DNA of 64,000 nt, from positions 1,674,001 through 1,738,000 of the forward strand of contig CAJINV010000008.1 in NCBI GenBank assembly GCA_905178155.1, given 5' to 3'. The stretch is from Amoebophrya sp. A120. Taxonomy: Eukaryota; Sar; Dinophyceae; Syndiniales; Amoebophryaceae. Below, piece by piece: positions 20,688 through 32,600 of the stretch; the stretch's first letter is position 1; every line of letters starts with the position of its first letter. The notes beneath the pieces were generated by a model. The model did not search any database and was not told the DNA's origin. It saw only the letters and a list, made by a program, of their open reading frames with translations. Position numbers and translations under genes: made by a program.

Positions 20688-23600
20688 CTAGCTCTTCGCC
20701 TCGAAGATGTATTCGGCCAAGTAGTAAAACAAAGCTACGGCGTGTTTCACCAAAAGACCGTCTGGAAATCCGACCACATCCGCGCCTGCCACCTGATACA
20801 GCTGTATCGGCAGGTCCAGTTCGGGACGAAAGGGATCGATCGCTGCGGGTCTATTGTTCGCGCGGTTTCTACCGGGGCCTTGGCTTAATACGGTGTCGCC
20901 GCCTCTGCCTCTCTGGCGCGCATCCGCATCAGCTCCTCCACCTCCTGGAAGTTGTTGGTGACCACCAGCAGTTTCGTTCCCGGCGGAGCCATCGAGAGCT
21001 CCGGCAGACGACGGAGGAGCGTCCGCGCCACCTTCTCCTGGTGCCTTTTTCCGGGTACTACTGCTCGCGCCCTGCTGCGTCGGATCAACGGCAAGCAAGT
21101 CGTCTTCTCCGTCCTGGCTAGACTCCAGCTGCACACTCGCCGCACGGCTTTTCGCTTTAGCCTTGGCCTTCGTTTTCGCTTTTGCTTTCACCTTTGGCTT
21201 CGCTTTGGCCTTCACTTTGGCCTTCGCTTTGGCCTTGGCCTTGGCTTTCGGCCCTCCAGCCGCCGCACCGCCGGTCGTCGCGAAGAACGGGGTACCGGCG
21301 GACAATTGACTCTCGGGTGGCGCAGGTCTTTTACCGGTTGATGGACCTCCTGCTGGTGGAGCCGCATTGATAGAATCGTCGACCTCCATGTCGACTACCT
21401 CGCCGTGCAAAAATCGCTGCGCTGCCTGCTTCGCGGCGATCGCGCTCTTCATCTGATCCGCAGCTGTCATTTCTCCGGGGGCGCGCACGGATGAAAAATC
21501 GGCGGTGTTGTTCCTCTTCCAATCCATTTGTGTCGGGTCTTCGTGCTCCGTCCAACGCAGGAGCAGCCGGTGCAGAGTGCACGTCCATTGCACTAGAAGA
21601 AGCGGCTGAATGTCGATCGTGCGTGCGAGAATGTTCTTCAGCTCCGCAGGGACCTTCGCTTCGTAAAACGCCGGATTCTGTAGGAACACTCGGCGACCCG
21701 CAGCTCCGCTCGTGGAGGTGCTACTTCCGGTTGTGATCAGGAGACTACGACGAACCAGTAGCAGCTGCTGCAGGGTGGCACAGTCAGACACCTGCAGGCA
21801 AATGTCGGCCCGTGGGGTGAGCAGGTTCCGCAGGTGCGCCGGTAGTTGCAAAAACAGGTCCTGGGAAAGGCTTTTCTGAATGAACTGCATCAACGGTGTG
21901 GAAGCAAGTTTGGTGGATATTCTTCCAGTCGTAGTAGAACCGATAAAGCGCATCACCATGTCGATTTTCGACATCGCGTCCAGCAGCTCCGGAAGGCGCC
22001 ACATGCCGATCTCTTGCTGCAAACCGCGCTGACTGCAATTCTCGGATTCAAAGTCCTTTTCGTGATCGGTGACTTGGTCGTCTCTCGCTGTTTTCCCAGG
22101 GCCGGACCCTGCTGCTTGAAGTTGTAGTTTATCCATGATTGCATTGGCCTGGCTGCTGGAGGCAAAGAGATCAGGTCGCAACATGAGCGCACCGTGCTGG
22201 GAAGAAGCAGTATTTTTGCTTCCGTCCAGCCAACTCCACCAGTTTACGGCAAACTCGGGACTCGCCAACAACTTCTCTCGGTGCAGCAACGTTATTTTTT
22301 CTGTCACACCTTGGCGGAGCTCGGCAAACTGTGGCAAGTGCGGTTTCCCAGAAAGATGATGCTCCGTCAGTGTCTCACTAATCGCGGTCAGATCAAAGGT
22401 CGTAGAAGCCGAAGCCGCCGATGCGCTGCCAGCGTCTAACGCAGGAACGCTTTCCCCAGCGGCAAAAAGTTCCGCAACCGGCAGCACGTGATCTTCGACC
22501 TCAACGTGCACAAACAAGCCTCTTACAGCACTGCTTCTTGCGATGTCATTCTCTTTGGAGGGTAGAGACTGCTCGAAGTCGGTAGTCGAAGTTAAAATTC
22601 GTGCTGCGTATTCGGAGAGGTGCTCCGCGCAGCGGTTTTTTTCTTGTTTTCGACCCTGCGCCGTTAGCGATTGTGCCTTCATCCCCCTAGCAGCGATTTT
22701 TTCTTGTTGAACATCCGAGGCTTGCAGGATCCGGTTCTGGGTTTTTATCAGAGCAGCGATTCCCCTCTCACACAACCCGTCGACCCCAAACACATCGGCT
22801 GCAGACTCGGCCTCCAGTTTCCGACACAGCTGGCATGCTTGCACCAGCACCGTCGCTAGACTTTTGAGAAGTCGTGCACTTTCCACTTCACGGCTCTTGC
22901 CCGACATCGCTTCTGACTGTAGGACACCGCTTTGCAGCTGTTTGCTTTTCCTCACTGCGGACAATGGGCAGGGTCTGCCGCCACTACTTGCTGGCGCTGG
23001 CGCTGCTGCTGGAAGCTGCACCGCTGGCCGCTTTTTGGAGGCTGTGGTCGTTTCGTTGGCTGACGACGTGCTGGTGTTCGATAGAAGACTACCAAAGTTC
23101 TCGTGGTTGTAATGCGCTTTCACCAACTGTCCCAGACTCAGACCCTGCAGCATGTCCATGCGGAACTGCGTACGGATTTCGACTAACAGTTGCAGTAAAT
23201 CAGGAAGTAACCGCACGTGCGCCAGTGTTGCGTACCCAGGATCGCTTCTATTGTTGACCACCAGGTTCAGGAATTTCGTCTGAAGAAGCAGAGCCTCTTG
23301 CGCTGGATCGACTTTGCTCTTGGCACGCCGAGAGGCTCCACTTTTTGCGGCGACGGACTGCCGCGCAAGGTAGCTGCGCAGACTGTATACAGAAACTGCA
23401 GGCTTTTTGGCCGTCCAAAGCGATTGCCGCAAACCGGGAAAATTTCCACCCTCTCCTGCTCCGAAAGGATGATGATCCTCGGAAGATTTACTGCACTGCA
23501 GGAGCACCTCGGTGGCACTGGGAGCAGGTGGAGCTCCGGCGCCGCCAGCAGGTTGGTCAGCAGAAGCAGGGCCGGCTTGTTTGCTATTTGCTCTGGAGCC

Positions 23601-26600
23601 GGTTGCGTTTTCCGTGTCAAGAATCTCTTTCAAGCGGCGACGCAACAGCGTCTCCGCGGACTCCACGCGCGTTGAGAAAACTATTTTCTGCTGGAGGTCT
23701 GCAACAATGCGGGCTTGCCGGTTCAAAAAGGGCTGTAGGTCCAAATTGCGCACCATGGCCTGCCAGAGGTGACGCCCGAAGGGATGCGTGAGAAGCTTCG
23801 GCGCTTCGTGCAGGCAGAGCCGCGCCTTGTAGGTGTCTGGCAATGCACCCTCGGGATTGGGGGGCTTCACCGCGTCATACTTGACAAGCTGACCGTACAC
23901 GTCCATCGTTTGATTGTGGTTGCGGTGCAATTTTTTCACGTCAAACTTGATCTTCGTCCGACAAACCGGACACTCGTTGTTGGAATGGGCGGTAGCTTTT
24001 ATGTCTCCAACGCAGCCGATACAGTGGTGGTGCATGCACTGCGAAAACACGACAACGCGCTCTGGCAAGGCGATCGCCTCCATGCACACGTTGCACTCGA
24101 TAAGCGGCCGGAGCTCTCTGGCCTGGTCGTTCTGGCGGTCCTCCAAGACCTCCGCGGCGAGCTTGAAGCTTTCCACGAAGAAGTGCAACAGAAAGTAGGC
24201 ACAGTCAGGTACCGAGAGTTGCAGGCTCTGCGCCAATGCCTCTAGCGCCGCGCCAGCCTCGGCACCACTCGCCCTCTTGCGCAGGCATTCACACAGGCCC
24301 AGAAAGTTTTTTGTGGTATCGTCGGTCAGTCGTTCGTTTAGCCTTGAAGAGCACTGGGGGTCGAAAATGGCATGAGAATGCGAGCGCGGGGCGCTGCTAC
24401 CGAAGATGGCGCCCCAGAAGCCCAGCAGGATGGATCCGTAACGATCCACGTGGGTCAAGGAGGAGACACGTGACCCATCGAAGCTTTCGTCGTCGAGCAC
24501 CAGGGCAATGCCCGACCACAGGGTATCCAGGTAGGCCAGCATTTTCTCATTGGTGTCCACGTTGGCAGCAGCATCTTGGTCTGCCGTCTCGTCAAACCTG
24601 AGCGACCGCAGAAAAACTGGTCCACTTCCGGTGCGGTTCGCAGCATTTTTGTAGTCTACGACCTTTCGCACCCCAAGCAGCTTTTGGAGAATGTCGGGCT
24701 TCTGTGCAATGTTCACCTTGCCCTGCTCCGCTTGGAACTCTAGCGTCCCCACGATCGCCGCGAGTTTCTGTTGCAGCGTAGCTGTTTTCGAGTCGAACCC
24801 TTCGACTTTGAACGAGGTTCCCGGGACAGTTCGATTGTGCCGCGCACCGCGCCAGGCTTCGAGCACCTTGCACTCCGGGTCAATGAACTCGCAGAGCGGG
24901 ATGGTACCCGCGCCGGCCAGCCCGTGCGGGGCGTAGGTTCTCCCGCACGCCTTCTGCATCGCTTCTTCGCCGCCGAAGAGAATTTCCGGTGCGAAGGTAC
25001 GACAGCCACTTTCGCAAGCGTCCCAACCATACCGGGTAAAAAGGGACCGCAACCACAGTGCGCGGCACTGCGACGCGAGCAGTTTCTGGAACTGCTTGTA
25101 CCTCTTTAATCCGTTCGGATCGATCTCGCTGAACGCGGTCATTTTGCTGAGGGCCGTCTCGTCATCGGAAAGCAACAAGGACGCGGCGACTATGTGTAAC
25201 GTGATAGTAGCATCAAGTTCTTGTTCCGTGCCGGGATTGCTTGGGCCATTCGGGTTACTCAACCTCGCCTCTTCCATCGTACTGAGAAAAGGGGTCCAGC
25301 GCTGCCTCAGGTCTTGCTCGAGCTCTGGCAGTCGACAGTAGTATGTGAGTTCCGCTGCGTAGTCGACGGCCAGTCGCACTTGCCCCACACTGCGGGCGAG
25401 CAACACATAATCGCTGGTTTCCGCAGCTTGAAGGAGGCTGAACACGGCGCTCCGCAACAGCGTAGTAGAGAACTGTAACACCAAACCAAACGCGGCTTTG
25501 TATCGCTCAGTATCGAAGCTCTGCAGCTCGTTCAACCGCATCTGTTGATTTTCTGCGGCGTGGCTTGATGCACCGGCACCGCTGGCACTACTGCTACCTC
25601 CCCTCTCGGCGACGTCCATGTCAATATCCTCGTCCTGCGAATTGCGGTTCCTCTTCGGCGCGTACGTGAGCAAATTTTCGACGGCGGCAACCAGCATTTT
25701 TGCGGCATTCTTACTGTGTTGCGTGATGCGCTTGCGATCTGCCTCCATTTGCCGCTGCGCAAGGTCGTGAAACAAACTCCGGCCCGCCGCTGTGCTGCCG
25801 TCGCGGGCGGGGGTCAAGATGTCGTTCAGCAAGTGCTGCAGCGCACCGCTTGCTGTAGCAGGTGCTAACGCTAGCACGGAATCGAGCTTCTTTCTTTTGC
25901 AGACCTTTTGACCCGAATCCGCTTGCTCTCCTGCTAGCAGTTCGACTCTTCGTCGCTTTACCGCCGGCTCTGCCTGCTGCGCACCAGTGGAATCGTCAAG
26001 ACCAAGACAGTCTGGAGGTTTATTCATCTCCGGGTCGTTGAGGGTCCAGTCAGAAAGCAATGCGATCACGGCCATCGGCTTCTCGACCAAGCTCTGCTGG
26101 TGCAGCAACACCTTGATTAACAACCCGCGCAAAGGACTGCTGTGGTGAATGGACGGGAAGATTGACTGCAGGCTCGGGCTTCGACAGGCCACGATCTCCG
26201 TGAGAGCGTGCATGACCCCCTCGTCATCACATCCGACAGCCGTGAATTGCTGTGCAATAGCGTCGACGAAAAAGTTGCGAACGCGCGCGGTACATTGCTC
26301 CCGCCGCTTCAAGGTGAGCATATCCGCATCCAGATCGGTGTTTTGCTGATGTCCAACCATGTCCACATCTGCGTCGAGATCAATTGCAATGGGGAGCTTG
26401 TCCTGCCTCTCGTACCTCTCCGCCAACGCGATCCACGCTCGCAGAGCTTCCTCCAGCTTCCTGTACCCATCGACCTTCGTGATCGGGGAAGACTTCACAT
26501 CGAAAAATGCCTCGAACAGTGCCGGATTCAAATGCGCGCGGTAAATTGTCTTCGTGATGTGTAGTTGATCTCTCGGAGATCGCCGCGGGAGTCGTCCCGG

Positions 26601-29600
26601 CTGCTGTCGAGATTTGTTCTTGCTTGCCAGCAGCTCGACTTTCTCCTGGACTTCAACTCTCCGGGCCAGCAGGAGGCGACGGGTTTGTGTGTCAACGATT
26701 TTTGGCTGTACAGTCTTCTGCAGAGTCTCCTCATCTTTCAACGAGTACGTCGCCAGCTGGGTAATATCGCCGAACCGAAGCTCGTCTCTTTCCACGACGG
26801 CGTGTGCCACCTCCGGGAGAACGAAGTGCGTCAACGCGGCGCCAAGCAGGCTGACGGAGGAAAGTTGCTGACGGCACACGAGGATCTGCGTCTCGAGTAA
26901 AGCCGTATCGGCAGAAGCGCTGTCGGCCGGCTCCATGTCTGCATCCTCGGCAAGTTGGTCTACTCCGTACTGTTCTTGTTGCCGCCGAGAGCCAAAGCTT
27001 GGATCTGCTCCACCCGCTCGTCCCTCTGCTGGAACCTTATCCTTCGCTTTGTGACCTCCTGTCCCTGCGTTCTCGTCCCCGTTACAACTCTGCATCAAAT
27101 CCTCCAGCACATCTTCGCAGAATCGTTCCACTCTTTTCAAGTGTTCGAGAAATCCTGGAAGCTCCAGCACGGCGAGGCTTTTCACAGCGTCAATGACGCC
27201 CGTTCGTGCGGAGGAGCCGTGATCTAGCGGAATCCACGAGATAGTCGGCTGCTCGCCGCGTTGCGATCTTTGCGTAGCCATCCTCAGAGCAGGATCGGGA
27301 AGATTATTCCTGTTCGACGATGACGAGGAAGAAGATCCTATGCCGCTCATCAGAGAACCGTGTCCCGCGGCTGATGAAGATGATGCTGGGCCCAGAAGCT
27401 CATCACGGGCGGTGGAAGCATGTTGTTGACCTCCAGTGTCGCGGCTTTGCTGTTCATGATCAGGATTTTCGATCGCAATCAAAAGTTCAGGATCCTCGTA
27501 CAGAAATTTGGCCCGAAAGCACTGCACCACGCTCGAGGAGATCCTTTTGGTAAGGGCAGCGAGCACCAGCTTCAATGCGGTTCGTTGAGGCTTCGAGCTG
27601 TCGTAGGCTTTAAACAGGTCGGCATCAAGAGCGGACATTAACTGCTTCGTAGCAGACACATTGCACGCTGTCTCGGTAAAGACTCGGGCCTCCAGCAGCA
27701 ATCCCTGCAGCAACGGCCGCCACACAGTCTGCCGGAGTTTCTCAAACAAGATTTGCACACACACGAATACAAGCACCTCCTGGTACCGGTTATTTTCGTT
27801 TCCGTTTCCCTCTTCCTCGGCGTCGTCAAGAATATCGCCGTGATTTTCTGCCTCTTTCTGCGCCATCAAGAAAAGTACCCTACCGCTCGTTTTCACCGCA
27901 CGAGCCGCAAGAGACGACTGGCTTTTGTTGTTTGCGTTTGAAGATCTTGTCGCCTCGTCGTGCTCTGTCAATGCATCAAGTCCGAGAGAGGTGGTAGCTA
28001 GCATTCGCATCAGATCGCAACAGTAAACTCGGGTCACTGTATAACTCTGCGAAAGACCCATCACGTCAGCAGGAGAGCCGTTGTTTTTTGTCGTATTGGA
28101 GGAAGCGCCCTGGTTGTTCTCGCGGCCGGTTGCAGAGGTCACCTGTCCGAGCGGAGATGCTTCGTGCACCGAATTGGATTTCGATGAGCTACCCCCTAAG
28201 CGGTCCAGCAAGTTTGCGGTTGTTTTGGACAACAGTCCACCCAACCGGTTCAAGTAACTCGGTGATGATTTTGGCTGTTCCTCCTCTGGCTTATCGCCGC
28301 CGCTGGTGGTTTTCTTCTTGCTGGTTCCGAAGATGTCGTTTCTTTCCTCTACAAGGAGACCGGACAAAGCCTCGCTTTTTCGCACGCCCTCGTAAAACTG
28401 CCGAACTTCCTTCGCGGTAGTCAACCTGGAAGAATCTGTGCGGGCGAAATCATCATGGATAACTTCTTCCTCGTCTCGTGCAATACGGTCGTCATTTTTC
28501 CTCTGCTGCTCTTCTTCGTCACTACTGGTGCTCGAGCTGTTGGCATGTGTTGTCTGCGCGATTTGCCCCTGTAGTTCTTGCCCACTATTTTCATTACCTT
28601 CAGCGATTTGCAGGTCCTTGATTGCCAGTTGGCGTGCTTCTCCGTACAAGTGAGGAAAGAAGGGAAGCTGACATGAAAACAAACCCTTAATCCACGTCTG
28701 AGCTGGAACGGAAGTCTGTGGTAGCCTCTGCAACGTACCGCACCACCGATCCTCCTGCAAGGAAAGCAGGTCCATGTTGTTGCACAAATCGCAGTCGGCG
28801 AGTACGACGGCAAAGGCCTTCGCCGCTTCCTCATGAAACGTGCGTACGCACGCGTCGCGAAACGTGCCCTCGCGGACGGACCGCTGACGCTGCGCCACTG
28901 CATCGATCCAATTGACAACTGGGGAAGTTGTTGGAGTTCCTGACGCTGCGCCGGTGCTCAGCACGTCCGCGACTCGCGCGAACATACCACGTAGGAGTGC
29001 CGCAGCGCGGGAGACACCTCCTCCTGGCGCGTCGGGCATCGTCCGCGAAGATGAGGTCTCCTCCATGAAGCGCAGAATCAAACGCACACGCAGCTCACGA
29101 CGGGGGTCGTCCGCCGTCCGCGAACAAGCATCCCAGATGATGTTCTTCGTTAAAGCCCGCAGCATGGCCTCGCTCTGCTGCAGAACGCGCTCTGAAATAA
29201 CGTTGATTGCGCCGCCCACTTCCCTTTGGCTCTTCGTTTTTCTAGCACCATCATGGTCCTCGTGGTAATTCTTCTGCCCCCCGCCCTGTCGATGCAGGCG
29301 TCCCTCCTCTTGGGTGTCCGAAATGAAAAACTGCGTGGGGCCCTCCTCCTCGTCTTCGGGAATCATTTGTGTCATGCCAATTTCGATTTGGCTGCTTTGC
29401 ACCGCTTCGGCCGGTTCGTAAATTTCTTCAGGCGACGGACCGCGGGAAGTAGACGGCTTCGGCGCTCCGTGCTGCGAAGTAGATGATCCGGTGGACTTTT
29501 CTCGTTCTTGATCCGCCAAGAACAAAACCCGCTTGCGCAAGACGGCTTCAATGCTGCCCAACTGGCGTAACTCCATGATCGAGCGAGGGAGGTAAGGTGC

Positions 29601-32600
29601 CGCGGTGTCAACGTCCGAGCCTGTAGCTACATCTCCTGCCGTACTTGCGATACTGCACGTCGTCAGGTCGTCAACGTGGTAACAGCGCCAGCCAGCCGGC
29701 TGACCCGCGTACTCCGCAAGGGAACTCGCGACGACAGGAAGCTGCACGAGAAACAAGATCGTGGTCGCCTCCATACAAGAAGAACTCATAGCGGTTTTAT
29801 CATTCCCCATTGGAGCTTTTAGGTGCTTCGCGGCCGTATTCTGAACACAGTACCGGGCGCATTCGATCAAGTTGTTGTAATTTCCGCGCGACGTCGTGGT
29901 TGACGAGCTTGTCCCTGCAGCGGAGAAGTTCTCGCTGCTTTGCACTATCAGCAAACGGCGACGCAGTCTCGAAGATGTTGTAGTTGCGGAGGACGAAGTA
30001 GGTTCTAGTAAGTTGGACTGAAATGAGTCGATCAGGTCCTCCCCATCAACATCCACTTTCGCATCGTCGCCTTGCATACACGTCGCTTCAGCCTTGCAGA
30101 ACTGCTTCACGACGCTCTCCAAGTTGCTCTCCGACTGGATCTCATTCAATGAAACCAGCATCGCGCTTTTCTTCGGCTCGATCGCGAGACCCTCACATAA
30201 CCGGTTGAGGTCCACCTGTGTCAGAAGGCGCGCAAACGTCGTTACCTGAATGTAGTCGAGGTTTTGTGCGCTCTTCGCTTTGATAGCATCCAAACCCCCA
30301 GCACGACCGCCCGCACTCTTCTTGCTGTCCGTCCGATCCCGAAGCGGCGACGGCGTCTTCATCCTCTGCTCTCCGCCAAAGCTGGCACGAGACTGAAAGT
30401 GCTTCTGCATGGCGTCTTGAGGCGCTCGAATAATGGGCAGCAGCTCCCGAGTGTCTGAACGGAAGTAGTCGGCTGGGACTTCATCGTCTCGTGCGGTGGT
30501 ACCCACATCCAGCTGCTTATCAGCCCTATTCTTGTCTCCAACTAGCAAAGTCGACGAAGATGAAGCCGCAACCGTGCCTGTCGAAGCTGTAGCGCTGCAA
30601 CACGCACCGTACCGCAGAACCGCCTCCGGTGTCGCCGTTTGCAAAAGGAGCTCTCTCGTGCGCTGGAACAAAGCTGTCTCGTAATCCTGCTTCTGCGTCT
30701 TCTCGGAAAAGGTAAATTCGGATCCCGCTTTGGCGACGAGCAAGTAGCAGGTTTCGTCGTCAAACCCAACAAACGAGTTGTACAGACTCTCTTCCGCTTC
30801 CACTTGTTGTACCTCCTCACTTTCGAGGGCATCAGCGCCCTCGTTCAACATTTCAACGTCATCAACGTCCACTCCTGCTTCGCCTCCAAGAAGCTTTTGG
30901 CTGGAGGACACCTCGGCCGCGGAAGTTTTGTCCACAACAAGCTTAGGTGTTGCGGTCGCTTCTGCTGTGCCATCTCTCACGACTTTTCCGAAACGCAACG
31001 CCCAGTTCCGCAGCCGGAAAGCGACTCGCTTTTCCACCTCGGTGCGCAGCGCGAGCTTGACAGACACTTCGTGCTTCTCCAGACGATTGATCAGGGGAAC
31101 CGGGAAGTCGCGCAGAATTTCTTCCTTTGTCGCCACAATCACCAAGCGCGCGTCCGCGTGCACGCGGCACTTGAAGCGGTTGGTACCCAGCCCCAAATCG
31201 ACGTACTTGTTGCCGCCACACAGCGTGTAGTACTGGTTCAGCGCGTCGTAGATCGACTCGTAAATCATTCCGAGGTTCACCAGCACGCACACCACGCCCT
31301 TCTCCAGACAGAGCTTCACTGCGTTGATGGCCCGGCAAATGTTCGTGTATTCGTGGTCATTCTTGAAGCTGGATCCGAAGAGAATCTCCACCTTCTTGCT
31401 ATTCTGGCAGTTGAGAATGTTGTTCTCCTGCAGAACGTGCAAGGCGGCGAAACCCTTCCGGGCCACGATCAACGGGTAGCGGACCGGGTCGCTGCCGTCG
31501 GGATCCGAGTGCCGCAGGTTGTCCAGCAGCATGTCCAGAACCTGCACGCTGCAGCTATTTTCGCCCTCGCCGTTTTCCTCGTGCGGATCTTCGGCTACGT
31601 CTCGTGGTGAGCGCTGATCGTCCTCAGGCTCTCCTTCATCAAGCGGAAGCAAATGCTCCTTCTTCGGCCGAGGCGCGCTGCTCGACGAGGCTGCTGCTAC
31701 TGCGCCTGGGAAAAAGTGCATAAAGTTTTAGCTCCTGATAGATTCTGAACATATACATCATTTTCAGCCACTTACTTCGAACATGAAGATCATCTTCAAA
31801 CGGAATGCGGCCCGTCGATCGGTGAGGCAAAAGGAAAAAAACGAAAACCTGCTGTATTTATACCTGCGAAGATTTTGGCCGCTTCCAATGCCTGCGTAGG
31901 CTCGTGCGAAACGTCACTCACGCGGAAGAGATTGTTGTGGAACAGCGCGACTGCGTCAATGCGACTCATACCGCACGTCGTGAAGTTGCGGCGCAAGCAG
32001 TACGAAATCACAACGACGCACCGATTCACCTCCAAATCGATCGCCGTCGGAGCAGCGCCGGGAGCACCTCCAGGACCTACGGCAGCTTTTATCGCAGCCA
32101 CTTGCTGGCTCTTCTTGCCTCTTTGCGCCCCGCGGGCAGCCGCCGCCGCCATCTGCTGCGCATCCTCCTGTCGCTTTTTGTACTGCAGGACCTTTTCAGA
32201 GACGTGGCTCACCGACCACTTGCGTTTGTCGGCCTCCTGCCCGATCATTTTCAAGAGGCAGTAGAAATCGCGCAACCCGTGAATTTCCGGCTGACCCTGG
32301 GTTTTGTACAGCTCCGTGTAGGTTGCGACGATGATCTCCAGCATTTTGTCGTCCTCGGACACGCGCAGGATTTTCGCCCCCGTTTTCTGCAACTCCTTCT
32401 CGTCCGGCTCGTCACGCGACACCAGGATGCCGCGGTTCATTTTCGCCGGGTCTAAGCTCCAATTCGAAATCCCGTAGAAGCCCGTCTTGAAGTAGGGCTC
32501 GGCGTCGTCGAAGGAGCCCCCCTATCAAATGTAAAAATGTCTGGGTCTGGAAAGGTTGGAACTTGTGATGCAAACTCTGGAGCACAGAAAAATTTGTGTT

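Noticed and set aside
30639-31610. 323-codon open frame on the plus strand.
   Set aside because: It is antisense to the RNF213-like exon, whose protein there is strongly conserved (the YDALNQYY block); composition is that of a shadow frame.
31706-31863. Tested as a third introner in the RNF213-like gene.
   Set aside because: No terminal inverted repeats and no target duplication; polypyrimidine tract and CAG acceptor mark it as an ordinary spliceosomal intron.
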